From a virus, in the IMG/VR virus record IMGVR_UViG_3300033981_000848, positions 1-59,942 of that record: a stretch of 59,942 nt of DNA. The stretch is one strand, 5' to 3'. Positions 39,563-48,793 of the stretch are shown piece by piece; the stretch's first letter is position 1; each line of letters starts with the position of its first letter. The position numbers and the translations under genes are program-made. The notes beneath the pieces are model-generated. The model did no database searches and was not told where the DNA came from. It worked only from the letters and a program-made list of their open reading frames with translations.

Positions 39563-40759
39563 TTAGAAGAAATCTGATGAGTCATCCTCATCTTCATCTT
39601 CAATATTAAATATTAAGTCATCTAAATTTGCATCTTCTGATGCATCTTTCTCATCAAACTTAATAACATCTAATTCTGCTTGTTCTCTATCTTCTGGAGA
39701 TACTTCTAAACTCATATAAGATGCATTCTCACAAGTATATTCTTGGTCATCTGCAGGCTCATATCCAGGAAAATCTTCTGGCTTAGCTAATTCTTCTACT
39801 GGAAGATTTACCCAATCATTTAGATCTTCCTCTTCATCTTCTGGGTCACTCTCATTAACTACAGGAGCTTCAAAAGTATTTCCAACCGGATCAGTATAAG
39901 TTACTATTGTTTCTGACATAGCTTGTTCTGCTTCTGCAATAGCAATTAAATCTTCCAGGTCTACCTGATTAGGATTAACTACAGGTGTCTCAGCTGTAAT
40001 ATCTGTTGGAATAGGTGCAACTATCTGTGCAGATGTGTTGCACTGTTGAAAGTTATTAACAGTTGAAATAAAATAATGCAAGACACGTTGATCTTCCATC
40101 CAAGTCTTAGGATGTGAATGCTGTAGAGCAATAGTTACAAAGTTGTAGAATGCCCACAAGCTGTTACTATCTACATAGACATGACTAGGTCTGTCCATTT
40201 GTTGTCTTACAATACTAGCTTGCTCTGTAGTAAGAATCTGATACTCTGCAAACAAGATACCCAATAATTGAGCTTGCTTTCTCTTGTTCAGTGTGATACC
40301 CTTCATAGACTCTTTGTCTGCACAAAGTTGGTTATAATACATATGTGCATTAGCTATTTGATCTTGTATGGTTTTAATTGTCTCTTCATCAGCTGTTCCA
40401 GTATGTTTTCTGGCCCAGCTTCCCATATCTCCACAAACCATAGTTGTTCCGGTCAAGTTAATATAACCACCAACACCACACTTAAATCTTACTTGTTTGT
40501 TATAGCTGTTTGTCCAAGCAAACATCATTGACAGCTCAGGATCGTTATTAAAGTTTAACTTATAAATCCCATGAGCAATTTGTCCATCAGCAGTACATCT
40601 ATACTCTTCATGAACAACACTGAAACCTGCAGCAGCAAGCTCAGTATATACATAATCCATAACAGATTGGTGACTAATTACAGTATAAGTAGCACCATGA
40701 TTTGGTAGAGGCACACTAACTAAGTGCGCCTTTGTACATTCAGCAATTTTCTTTGGCAT
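39563..40759 (-). CDS. DUF932-like phage/plasmid protein
   Basis: 398 residues. The body (about residues 25-235) matches the look of the DUF932 / phage-plasmid-like family: MFAWTNSYNKQVRFKCGVGG, the VCGDM segment, ARKHTG, and the later LWAFYNFVTIALQHSHPKTW. The last 120 residues are a strongly acidic, probably disordered tail ending DEDEDDSSDFF. Biochemical role of the family is unknown; members sit in replication modules of phages and plasmids. It starts two bases after the DNA polymerase stop, so both are in one operon, and is followed by a strong terminator. Confidence 0.7.
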   Translation of the reverse strand: MPKKIAECTKAHLVSVPLPNHGATYTVISHQSVMDYVYTELAAAGFSVVHEEYRCTADGQIAHGIYKLNFNNDPELSMMFAWTNSYNKQVRFKCGVGGYINLTGTTMVCGDMGSWARKHTGTADEETIKTIQDQIANAHMYYNQLCADKESMKGITLNKRKQAQLLGILFAEYQILTTEQASIVRQQMDRPSHVYVDSNSLWAFYNFVTIALQHSHPKTWMEDQRVLHYFISTVNNFQQCNTSAQIVAPIPTDITAETPVVNPNQVDLEDLIAIAEAEQAMSETIVTYTDPVGNTFEAPVVNESDPEDEEEDLNDWVNLPVEELAKPEDFPGYEPADDQEYTCENASYMSLEVSPEDREQAELDVIKFDEKDASEDANLDDLIFNIEDEDEDDSSDFF

Positions 40760-40761
40760 AA

Positions 40762-42660
40762 TTAAAATAAACTAAGTTGTGTTACAATAGGCTCAAGATC
40801 TCTTATCTCTTTATTGATCTTGTCCAAATAATAATCATAGTTAATATCATATTCAGTAAATGGTTTTTCTACATAATCAATCATTAAAGATTGCATCCAC
40901 TTACCTGCTTCTATCTGTATCTCTCTACCATCGGTGTTATTCTTTTTAATAACTTTGGTTCCTTTGGTAGAAATAAAATACCTGATAGTGTGCTGCAGTT
41001 TTTCAACTAAATATTCACCATCAACAATCTTGTGTTGATAAAAGCTCCAGTCTCCTTTAATCTTCACACCCCCACAGAAATCAAATATATCTGTGTTAGA
41101 TTTAATATAATCCTCGGGTTTAATTCCATCCACAAAATATGCATGGATAGCTTTAGGAATAACCAGGAAACTTTTGTTCTTGTGCATTGCTAGATTAGCA
41201 AACTCAAAACGGCCCTTGCACTTAGACTTACCATCTTCTGTTATAGCAATGTAATTATTTACATCACCCAAAATAATCTTAGAATACTTGTCGTGCTCTA
41301 GTTGTAGATTGGTAATCTTTTCCCATCTTTCACAAATCTCCATATACTTATCTACATAGTGTCTAGGGATCATAGTCTCCAAACCATCTGTATTCTGCAT
41401 TAGTGGAACAGCATTTGGTATTTCCTCACAGATCATCTCATACAACATAGTAAGACTAAGCTGACCATTAATGGTAATTCTCATAGTAAACTCTGGGTCA
41501 TACAAGAAACTATTCTCATCATTACTGAGCCCATAAGTTGAATTTAAGATAATCTTATACACATAGTTCCTAGGATCTTTCTTTGGAATCTTTTTTCTTT
41601 CCTCAAAGAACCACTCATACAGATTGCAGAATTCTTCTTCTGGTAAATGAGCAGGTGCCCATTTATTTCTAATAGCAAGATTAGGATAAAAACTAGTAAC
41701 GTCAGACGTCATTATTATCATCTCCTCATTAGACTCATATACTTTAGTAGAACGTGCACCATGGACACCACCCAAACCAAAATCTGTCTGTACACCTTTA
41801 TACCTTACAGAATATTTAAATCCACCTTTTGTTTCCCCGGGATATATAACTACATCCTGGAACTTTTTCAGAAGATTCTGAAAGGTAGCTGTTTTAAATT
41901 CTATATAAGGTAGTATGATATCTTTAACAGTAATTTTTAGTCTGTTAGTTCTCATCTGGCGGAGCTCATACTTCTTGATACCAGTCTGCTTACTAAGAAA
42001 CAATAAGAATAATTCTTTGGATATCCTTGGCTCAGATGCAGAATATAAATCTATTCCATACTCATCTGTCAAAGTTCTACGCAAGTCTATTTGATCCTTA
42101 CAGAGATGCATAATCTTCTTAGTGGACTGAACATCATTAATACAATATCTGATTATCTCAGGTATTTGTTCTGCTGTAACTTCAGTAGTATGATGAATAG
42201 GCATATCAATAATGTTATGCCAGTCCATGGTATACTGTATCCACTTTAGACTAGATCTCTTAGCATTGTTATCCCAATGGTTTAGTTTATAAACATCAAG
42301 CTGCCTAATGCTGAGGTCTCTAGGAGAATACTCCTGAAACTCACCATTGTTACTCCTGTTTATAATGTCCTGGGATTTTCTATAGATGAACTTGGCAATT
42401 TTACCGCCAGGTTGCTCTAATAGTTGTTCTTTATTTCTTAAAATGTGCTCAGTGATTTGGCTATCAAACCCAAGACCATTGAAACTTACATGCCACTCAT
42501 CATAAGCAATGTTTCTTTCTAGAAATGTTACTAGTTCTAGAATATCATTCTTAGACTCATGGATAATAAAGATTTCTTGATCTTCAGATTTTACTCCCTC
42601 AAATACTCCAATAAAGCAGTTGGAGAGAGTTTCATAGTCCATTACATAGTGTTGTCTCAT
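40762..42660 (-). CDS. Family B DNA polymerase with 3'-5' exonuclease
   Basis: 632 residues, short for the family. Exonuclease motifs: ExoI MDYETLSN (D8, E10), ExoII FNGLGFDS, ExoIII YCINDVQS. Polymerase motifs: A, SDVTSFYPNL (D320); B, KIILNSTYGLSND; C, QNTDGLETM (N423, D425), where the usual first Asp of DTD is Asn. The retained second Asp is the metal-binding one, so activity is expected. crAss-like phages carry either family A or family B polymerases; this one belongs to the latter group. It replicates the phage genome together with the primase, helicase and SSB-like proteins encoded further upstream on the same strand. The leader holds a GC-rich hairpin. Confidence 0.93.
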   Translation of the reverse strand: MRQHYVMDYETLSNCFIGVFEGVKSEDQEIFIIHESKNDILELVTFLERNIAYDEWHVSFNGLGFDSQITEHILRNKEQLLEQPGGKIAKFIYRKSQDIINRSNNGEFQEYSPRDLSIRQLDVYKLNHWDNNAKRSSLKWIQYTMDWHNIIDMPIHHTTEVTAEQIPEIIRYCINDVQSTKKIMHLCKDQIDLRRTLTDEYGIDLYSASEPRISKELFLLFLSKQTGIKKYELRQMRTNRLKITVKDIILPYIEFKTATFQNLLKKFQDVVIYPGETKGGFKYSVRYKGVQTDFGLGGVHGARSTKVYESNEEMIIMTSDVTSFYPNLAIRNKWAPAHLPEEEFCNLYEWFFEERKKIPKKDPRNYVYKIILNSTYGLSNDENSFLYDPEFTMRITINGQLSLTMLYEMICEEIPNAVPLMQNTDGLETMIPRHYVDKYMEICERWEKITNLQLEHDKYSKIILGDVNNYIAITEDGKSKCKGRFEFANLAMHKNKSFLVIPKAIHAYFVDGIKPEDYIKSNTDIFDFCGGVKIKGDWSFYQHKIVDGEYLVEKLQHTIRYFISTKGTKVIKKNNTDGREIQIEAGKWMQSLMIDYVEKPFTEYDINYDYYLDKINKEIRDLEPIVTQLSLF

Positions 42661-42697
42661 GTTAATTCAGTTAAGCTGTTTCCCCGTATAATATCAC

Positions 42698-42721
42698 ATG
42701 GGGCAACCTAAGCCACCCCAT
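42698..42721 (-). other. GC-rich hairpin in DNA polymerase leader
   Basis: ATGGGG ... CCCCAT with further wobble pairs inside (TGGC/GTTG) and a TTAG loop. It lies 38 bases upstream of the DNA polymerase ATG and just after the preceding gene. No T-run follows on either strand, so it is not a standard intrinsic terminator; its layout mirrors the UUCG terminator at 39500-39525. Confidence 0.6.
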
Positions 42722-42736
42722 AGTGACCTAAATTAC

Positions 42737-43093
42737 TTATTTCTTAGATTCAGTCATAAAAGATGCATATTCAAATGTATCTGCATTAACTGCAAACATA
42801 TGAATTAGATCTTTTATTGCTACTGCATCCTCAATATAGAACTCTTGAAAGACTTCAATCTTATGTCTTTCTTGTTTAGTGCCTTTTGTTCCAGTAATTA
42901 CTTGACCATACTCATCTAACTTAGGGAGCATGTGCAAAGTAACTTTTGTAGTTTTTGAAATAATAACAAAAACTTTTGTTCCCGGATCATATATACATTC
43001 TACATAGGGACATGATTCACTAATAGGAATTAATCTAAATGTTTGACTTTCTTGCCAGCTTGACTGTACCAGCATCATTGATTTTTCACTCAT
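42737..43093 (-). CDS. Conserved phage protein of unknown function
   Basis: 118 residues, mixed alpha/beta by eye, no motif recognised (MLVQSSWQESQTFRLIPIS, then CPYVECIYDPGTKVFVII). It is followed by the hairpin in front of the DNA polymerase gene and is separated from the next upstream gene by 24 bases. Its place between nuclease and polymerase genes suggests a part in DNA metabolism, but nothing in the sequence shows it. Confidence 0.7.
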   Translation of the reverse strand: MSEKSMMLVQSSWQESQTFRLIPISESCPYVECIYDPGTKVFVIISKTTKVTLHMLPKLDEYGQVITGTKGTKQERHKIEVFQEFYIEDAVAIKDLIHMFAVNADTFEYASFMTESKK

Positions 43094-43117
43094 TGTTGGT
43101 TATTTAAGTTTTACAAA

Positions 43118-43681
43118 TTAAGTTAGAATATTTATATTTTCCAAGTCTGCAACTTTTATTTCTAAACATTCTTTCTCTAAATCAGGGATATTACAAAGTT
43201 CCCCCACCTCTTTTAACAGATTTACATCCACATTTAATATTTCAGCATATCTCTCAAACCATTTATTAGGATAAAGATAACTATATATATAAATATAATT
43301 GCCGCTATACCTCTCAAAGAATCCAAGAATTCTTTCCTTTGTACTATCCTTTAGTTTGCTGTACTTACCATTTACAAAATAATTCCAATCTTCCTTAAAA
43401 TCCTGGAAATCAAATACAAATACACTTTGATTTTCATAAACTATATAATCATGTAGCCTATTATGCTTTAATAAGATTGTTTTTTCAAAGTTTCTATACT
43501 CTGCGTCCTCTCTTATATCATATAAACAAATAAGCTTTGCATCCTCGGGAGTATATTTCTCACCCCAGCTGATAAATGTTTCAACTGGAACAACACTACT
43601 ACCTCTTTTAATGCCCAAGAGCGGATACAAAAATATCTTGGACTTCTGAAAATATTTTACATAAAGTGTATTTATTACCAT
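43118..43681 (-). CDS. Protein of unknown function in replication block
   Basis: 187 residues, rich in aromatic residues (YIYIYSYLYP, SVFVFDFQDF). No domain recognised. It begins five bases after the stop of the PD-(D/E)XK nuclease gene and so is cotranscribed with it. Soluble protein expected: no signal peptide or membrane segment is seen. Confidence 0.7.
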   Translation of the reverse strand: MVINTLYVKYFQKSKIFLYPLLGIKRGSSVVPVETFISWGEKYTPEDAKLICLYDIREDAEYRNFEKTILLKHNRLHDYIVYENQSVFVFDFQDFKEDWNYFVNGKYSKLKDSTKERILGFFERYSGNYIYIYSYLYPNKWFERYAEILNVDVNLLKEVGELCNIPDLEKECLEIKVADLENINILT

Positions 43682-43686
43682 AAAGC

Positions 43687-44730
43687 TTACAATTTTACAT
43701 TACCAAAAACTAAATCATATGGTAGTGTGTAGTCCTTGTTCTCATAATGATATTTAATCATATCAGTTATGTCATCAAAGTCCTGCTGCCATATAGCCAT
43801 TGTCTCTGCTGAGACTTGAAATGGATAAGCTTGGTTGTATTTATCTATTACAATAAATGTAAAGTACAACTTCCACTCTGCCAGATCTGGTAAATCTTTT
43901 AGAAACTTATGAAACACAAGCTTCTCATATACAATTGCTTGAATCCAATATTTATAATATTGCACGGACTCAGGAAACTCTAGTAAAGATTTACCTGTAG
44001 TCTTAAGGTCATTGATAAATATTGTTTTAGATTGTCTATCTATCACAAGATTATCTATTATACCCTTAAAACCATATGGTAGATAATCCACGTCAACCTG
44101 CACCTGCAACTCACTATACACCTCTATGTGATCATCTGTTTTAGCCCTATCAAATTGTAGTAATTGTCTTATGTCTTTATTAGACTTAAGTACTTCAACA
44201 CTTGCTCTACAGCCATCTAGAGTAGGTTGGTCTACTACCGTTTTTTCACGGGCTTCTTTAAGAAAATTAAAGTATTGTTTGTTTTCCTCTGTGAGTATCT
44301 TATCAAGTCTTTTTGAATCTCCTGTTATAGACTTATCTTTTTTATCATCAGTAAGATTTTGATAGAGATTAGCTGTGAGTAGCTCTGTAAGTATATCTTG
44401 TGAGTAGTCCTCCAAAGATAGAGAATTATTTTCTATTGTCAAGTGTGTCTTGAAAATATTATCAATAATTTTCTTCTGACTATCTGTTGGTAGTTTTCCC
44501 GGCATGCTTGTAAAATAATCATCATACTTATCCTCTTCAAACAAGAGACAGTGTATGACCCTACCTGCTACCAGGTGAGGGCCAACACTATCTTCTCTGT
44601 TGTTGAGCACATAATGATTATAGAATGCTACCGGAGAATAAAGAAGTTTACTAATGCTAGAGTAGCTAAAGTAAAACTTTTCTTTATAGAATTTTTCTAG
44701 TTCCTCAGAACCATTCAAAGTCATCTCCAT
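43687..44730 (-). CDS. PD-(D/E)XK nuclease (RecB/Cas4/lambda-exonuclease type)
   Basis: 347 residues. All landmarks of the RecB-type nuclease fold are present: GRVIHCLLF (His60), GIIDNLVID (Asp226), INDLKTTGK (Asp241, Lys243) and the QAIVYEKL (Q264-x3-Y268) helix. The family cuts or trims DNA ends with Mg2+. Together with the Sak4-like ATPase and SSB-like protein encoded upstream it could form a recombination or end-processing set; that link is inference. Its ATG overlaps the preceding gene by 26 bases. Confidence 0.87.
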   Translation of the reverse strand: MEMTLNGSEELEKFYKEKFYFSYSSISKLLYSPVAFYNHYVLNNREDSVGPHLVAGRVIHCLLFEEDKYDDYFTSMPGKLPTDSQKKIIDNIFKTHLTIENNSLSLEDYSQDILTELLTANLYQNLTDDKKDKSITGDSKRLDKILTEENKQYFNFLKEAREKTVVDQPTLDGCRASVEVLKSNKDIRQLLQFDRAKTDDHIEVYSELQVQVDVDYLPYGFKGIIDNLVIDRQSKTIFINDLKTTGKSLLEFPESVQYYKYWIQAIVYEKLVFHKFLKDLPDLAEWKLYFTFIVIDKYNQAYPFQVSAETMAIWQQDFDDITDMIKYHYENKDYTLPYDLVFGNVKL

Positions 44731-45937
44731 TTGTTTTTTCTATTTGATTGTTATTTGATTCTTCTTCAGGGGTCCCCTGGTCTGCACTTAATTCTTCTTC
44801 AATAGCTATTAACTCTGACTTAAGTTCATCTCTCTTAATATTAGTTATTGCAGCTTCTATAAGTTCATCAGTAACTATTTCATCTACCGGATCTGTGACC
44901 TCAAGTTCTTCAGGATCAATTAAGTTAAGAGATGTTAAATTAAGTTTGTCAAGATAGCCCTGTTTAATAGTAACTTCCTTGATTTCAAAGACCTCATCAT
45001 ATGAAATCATTCTATGAATATCATTGGCATACTCTTTATACAATATCTTAATCATATCTAGAGTTAACAGACCTTTTTCATCTATTATCTTGATTATATC
45101 ATCAGCATTCATATGACTAACTTGTCTTGGAACCCAATTAAAATAAGCAAGCATAGACTTGAAGTTCACATGGTTTTTAGTATGTGTATTAGATATTACA
45201 CCACTAAAATCACTTATAAGCATCAGTAAGTACAGCACACTGTTCTCATAATGAGAGTTAGCCATAATTTCCATAGCCAGGATGTGATTGTCATTATCAG
45301 AGCTTTCAAACATACTTTTTAGCTGCTGGTATACATCATAGTCTATTATTGTAGAATCATCACCATTGATATTGGTAAGCAACTCTGACTCACAATAAAT
45401 TGGTTTACCCTGAATAGCATCATATGTTTCCTGATACTCTGGTTCAATACCATAAATATATTGACTTTCATAGATGCTCATATCCCCATTACACAGAGTA
45501 TTTCTCATGTCTGACCAACCTGAACAAACTCTTGTAGCACCTGTGTTTGATATTGCTACTTCTAATTTGTCAATGTAATAATTATCTTTACAAAGTTTCT
45601 TTACATTTTCAAGAATAGTATTTGCATCAGCAAAATAATACCATGTAGATGTAGTAAGTTTGCCCACACTACTCTTACCACTGAATACAACAGTAGCTTT
45701 AGCTGGATCTCTTACTACTCTGATACCAAGATTTAGTGCAAGGTCTTTTAGTTTCATTCTTGGGATATTAACTCCCGGCAATAGATATATTGTGTCTCCC
45801 TTTGTAGGAACATATCCCTTTGAATTTACAAATGTAGAAACTGAATCTTCAAGACCTTCTATAATATCTACATTAAAACCACGTATGTTATTATACTCTG
45901 ACCCATTGGTCAAATCAATATGAACAAATTTTTCCAT
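44705..45937 (-). CDS. Large early protein of unknown function
   Basis: 410 residues. No family recognised. Visible features: an N-terminal part with GDTIYLLPGVNIPRMKLKDL and VVRDPAKATVVFSGKSS, a central helical region, and an acidic C-terminal tail (residues about 345-410) rich in Glu, ending DDFEWF. The tail resembles interaction tails of SSB-type proteins, but no OB-fold is evident. It is the first gene after a double-hairpin intergenic region and overlaps the nuclease gene downstream, suggesting joint function. Confidence 0.75.
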   Translation of the reverse strand: MEKFVHIDLTNGSEYNNIRGFNVDIIEGLEDSVSTFVNSKGYVPTKGDTIYLLPGVNIPRMKLKDLALNLGIRVVRDPAKATVVFSGKSSVGKLTTSTWYYFADANTILENVKKLCKDNYYIDKLEVAISNTGATRVCSGWSDMRNTLCNGDMSIYESQYIYGIEPEYQETYDAIQGKPIYCESELLTNINGDDSTIIDYDVYQQLKSMFESSDNDNHILAMEIMANSHYENSVLYLLMLISDFSGVISNTHTKNHVNFKSMLAYFNWVPRQVSHMNADDIIKIIDEKGLLTLDMIKILYKEYANDIHRMISYDEVFEIKEVTIKQGYLDKLNLTSLNLIDPEELEVTDPVDEIVTDELIEAAITNIKRDELKSELIAIEEELSADQGTPEEESNNNQIEKTNGDDFEWF

Positions 45938-45950
45938 AGTTTAATTTATA

Positions 45951-45983
45951 AAGATTAGGGGAAGTATTACCTTCCCCTATCTT
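45951..45983 (-). other. GC-rich hairpin in leader of early operon
   Basis: TAGGGGAAG (45956-45964) and CTTCCCCTA (45971-45979) pair perfectly around a 6-base loop and extend by AAGA/TCTT with one bulged base. It lies 13 bases upstream of the ATG at 45937. On the - strand the tail ATCTTTATAAATT is only moderately T-rich. Confidence 0.65.
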
Positions 45984-46010
45984 AGTTTTTAATCAGATTA
46001 ATGTTTGTTT

Positions 46011-46033
46011 AAAGGGGGTGATTGCCCACCTTT
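46011..46033 (-). other. Hairpin directly after the MoxR-type ATPase gene
   Basis: AAAGG-GG ... CC-CCTTT with one mismatch, loop of about 6 bases, starting 4 bases downstream of the ATPase stop codon. Together with the hairpin at 45951-45983 it fills this 99-base gap, the largest without a gene in the - strand block. No T-run follows. Confidence 0.5.
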
Positions 46034-46036
46034 GTT

Positions 46037-47206
46037 TTATTGGATAGCCATCTTCACCACATTAGTATTCTGCATGAGCTTAGCAAACTTAACTTTGTTT
46101 CCGTTTACTATCTCTTTGACCATATAATATCTAAGGTCATTTGTAAATGCATCACATTCAGTAGTTAGAATTGCTAATCTGTCAATTATTGCCGGACTAA
46201 TTGTACCTTTATCAGCTTGAACAAGTGAATAGTTAATTACCCGTGTTGCAATAATACTAGAGATATCTGCTCTAAAGTTATCATCCTTACCAACTGCATT
46301 TGTTAGAGCTCCCATTACATAATCCTTATCCTTAGTCAAGATATCTTCAGGAGAGATTAACTTATCTAGTTTATTATTGATAAACATAGTAAACATAGAA
46401 CTAAAGTCTGCTCCAACAGAGCCCTCACCAATCATCTGAATAAGAGGTAGTTCATCTTCAAACTTAGCAATAGAACTAATAGCATTAAAGAATGTGGTAA
46501 TAGATCTTGGATTAACTCTTTGAGTTACAAGCTCTGGATTCATCAACATAAAGTTAATACATCTACCATCTATCCCTGCAGTCTCAGCCCACTTAGCCCA
46601 CACATTAGAATCATATTTCATCTCTACAGAAATAAATCTAGTCTTCTGAGCAACATCCAAGCTAGTAACATTATAATCACCATTGTCTGGATTAGTAGTC
46701 AAGATAACATGCCAGTTCTTAGGTAGCTTCCAAGAAACATATTCTTGTCTATCTAAAATCTCCATAGTAGCTTGCATAAATCTATGGTCTGCACGAGTAT
46801 AATCATCCAATACTAAGAAACCACCCTCACCTTTACCTTGAATCCACTCAGGAGCAGCATGAGCCATTCTCTTATCAGCAACAGTATATCCCGCTTTAAG
46901 AGCTCCTTGTATCTGAGCTTCAGTTATCCATCTTTGTTTACCTTCCTGATTCTTTACTAAAAATTCTTTAACAGGAAAACCAACAAGGTCACCTAGTTCT
47001 TCTATCTGTGATAGATTAAGTTTTACTACATCCATACCAAGCTCCTTACCCAACTGCATAATAGCAGAAGTCTTACCAAGACCGGCATCACCTTCTATGT
47101 TAATTGCTACAGGTACTTTACCTTCAGCTTGAATATGCTGGTTATTCTTAACCATATGACGGATAAATCCTTTTAACTCTTCTACGTTTAACTGTACTGT
47201 ATTCAT
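46037..47206 (-). CDS. MoxR-type AAA+ ATPase
   Basis: 389 residues. Walker A GDAGLGKTS (residues 39-47), Walker B FLVLDDYTRAD (D134, D135), sensor-1 ILTTNPDNGDYNV, and a downstream arginine-containing segment (QKTRFISVEM). MoxR/RavA-type ATPases remodel protein complexes together with a VWA-domain partner; the gene upstream, 5 bases away, encodes exactly such a partner. The target in the infected cell is unknown. Gene order and spacing make a two-gene cassette. Confidence 0.87.
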   Translation of the reverse strand: MNTVQLNVEELKGFIRHMVKNNQHIQAEGKVPVAINIEGDAGLGKTSAIMQLGKELGMDVVKLNLSQIEELGDLVGFPVKEFLVKNQEGKQRWITEAQIQGALKAGYTVADKRMAHAAPEWIQGKGEGGFLVLDDYTRADHRFMQATMEILDRQEYVSWKLPKNWHVILTTNPDNGDYNVTSLDVAQKTRFISVEMKYDSNVWAKWAETAGIDGRCINFMLMNPELVTQRVNPRSITTFFNAISSIAKFEDELPLIQMIGEGSVGADFSSMFTMFINNKLDKLISPEDILTKDKDYVMGALTNAVGKDDNFRADISSIIATRVINYSLVQADKGTISPAIIDRLAILTTECDAFTNDLRYYMVKEIVNGNKVKFAKLMQNTNVVKMAIQ

Positions 47207-47211
47207 AATTT

Positions 47212-48390
47212 TTATAATTCTAATTTAATTACTCTACCTGGTAAATCTTCATTCATATGTGATCTTTCTGACAATACCCAAAGGACATTACCTTTTGGTA
47301 CTACAGATGTACAACACTCACCATCAGTAAAATACACCAGGCTAGTATATTTCTTTTGATTAGCATTATAATAATCCAAGACAGGATCAAACTCTGTTCC
47401 TCCTCTTCCTGCTACATTTATTTCATTCTTACCTTTATAGGGCTCAATAGACCTAATGCTAGTATCACACTGCATTATAGTTACATCTACACCTGTTTTG
47501 TAAATATGGTGAATCTCACCCATAAACTCTTGTAGCTCAGAATCACTTACAGAACCTGAAGTATCAATAGCCAACAACATATGCTGTCTCATCTTAATCT
47601 TCAGACCTGGATTCTCTTCATATCTTCTGTTTTCTTTTCTGCGGATTTTCTTTGTAAATACTTTTGTGCTCACTCCAGTAAATCTTCTAATATATCCCCG
47701 CCAATCAAACTTAGGTGGAACTATTTCCTCAACAACAATTACTCCTTCTATCTCACCTGGAATATTTCCGCGCTTCTTGATAGTCTGTTCTTTAGCATCA
47801 GCTAAAACTTTTTGTAACTGTTTCTCTATTAGCTTCTGCTCAGCCTCACTAAGATCTTCAAACTCCTCCCATGTACTATGGTCAGGCACCTCTCCATTTG
47901 CTACTTGGTCAAGTAACTCATCCATCTCATCATTACCACATGTACCATTCTTATCCTTCTCATCTTGAAACTGATTCAGCTTATCATAGTAATATCTACA
48001 ACCAGCTTTTCTTTCAAGATTTAGATCTTCATAGTTATTTATATCTATTCCTCCCTCTGGTAACCAATCCTTATCTATAAACTGATTGATCTCCATGTCC
48101 ATTGCCACATTTGCTAGTCTTTTATTCTTAAAAGACTTAAAGCTTGTAAGATGACCAAAAGCAATATGAAGTAATTCATGCTTTAGTAATCCCATTTGAT
48201 GCATCTCACTCAGGCTTGTCCAAAAATCCTCATTAATGGCCAACTGAAAGTTGATACCATTCTTACTCACACCTGCAGTAGGAAGATCTTTTCTCCATAC
48301 TTTATTGAGCATAATGAGAAAGAACCCATAATAGGGCTCTTTCAACATTAGCTCCTTACTAATCTTACTAAGACTTCTTTGTTTGTCCAT
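47212..48390 (-). CDS. VWA-domain protein with HExxH metallopeptidase-like motif
   Basis: 392 residues. The N-terminal half carries KHELLHIAFGH (H71, E72, H75, H80), a zinc-peptidase-type motif. The C-terminal half is a von Willebrand A domain with a complete MIDAS: AIDTSGS (D276, S278, S280), a Thr in GRGGTEF and Asp in YFTDGE. This architecture is known as the DUF2201 / VWA-like metallopeptidase family and is usually encoded beside MoxR ATPases, as here. Proposed role: adaptor or protease worked by the ATPase. Its start overlaps the preceding gene by 23 bases. Confidence 0.85.
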   Translation of the reverse strand: MDKQRSLSKISKELMLKEPYYGFFLIMLNKVWRKDLPTAGVSKNGINFQLAINEDFWTSLSEMHQMGLLKHELLHIAFGHLTSFKSFKNKRLANVAMDMEINQFIDKDWLPEGGIDINNYEDLNLERKAGCRYYYDKLNQFQDEKDKNGTCGNDEMDELLDQVANGEVPDHSTWEEFEDLSEAEQKLIEKQLQKVLADAKEQTIKKRGNIPGEIEGVIVVEEIVPPKFDWRGYIRRFTGVSTKVFTKKIRRKENRRYEENPGLKIKMRQHMLLAIDTSGSVSDSELQEFMGEIHHIYKTGVDVTIMQCDTSIRSIEPYKGKNEINVAGRGGTEFDPVLDYYNANQKKYTSLVYFTDGECCTSVVPKGNVLWVLSERSHMNEDLPGRVIKLEL

Positions 48391-48793
48391 CTTCTTTTAG
48401 TTTTATGTCTAACTCAAACTTGTCTGTAGGATACCCCATAGCATCTAACATCCTAGTCATGTCTCTAATAAAATATTCTAAGAATAATTCTATTGATTGC
48501 TTACTAGATTTATTTGCTGTCATTAGTGAAAGTACTTCTCCAGAGCTAAGTTTACTTTCCCAATCTCCATTAAAGTTCTCAATTCTCTTTACTATAAACT
48601 CATAAGCAGGTTTACAGTCAGCTTCCCAACTTTCTAAATTATACTCACCATATTTATACATTACCATTATCTCCCCAACATGCTTTTTAAGATCTAAATC
48701 TTCTATTATCTTAAAAGCTACAAGTCTATTATCCTTGTCGGGAGATCTTAACATTCCAATCAGATTCTTTACTTCTTCTTTTGTTAAAATCAT
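48368..48793 (-). CDS. Early protein of unknown function
   Basis: 141 residues, charged and mostly helical (MLRSPDKDNRLVAFKIIEDL; FLEYFIRDMTRMLDAMGYP). No family recognised. It ends with TAG, and the next codon is TAA, a double stop. It overlaps the VWA gene by 23 bases and shares its A with the TGA of the preceding gene, so it belongs to the MoxR/VWA transcript and may serve the same complex. Confidence 0.7.
   Translation of the reverse strand: MILTKEEVKNLIGMLRSPDKDNRLVAFKIIEDLDLKKHVGEIMVMYKYGEYNLESWEADCKPAYEFIVKRIENFNGDWESKLSSGEVLSLMTANKSSKQSIELFLEYFIRDMTRMLDAMGYPTDKFELDIKLKEDGQTKKS

Noticed and set aside
48368-48370. Possible TAG-to-glutamine recoding, known in some crAss-like phages
   Set aside because: All late genes are uninterrupted in the standard code. 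TAG ends five early genes at sensible places, including the glycosylase at its family-typical C-terminus and a TAG directly followed by TAA.
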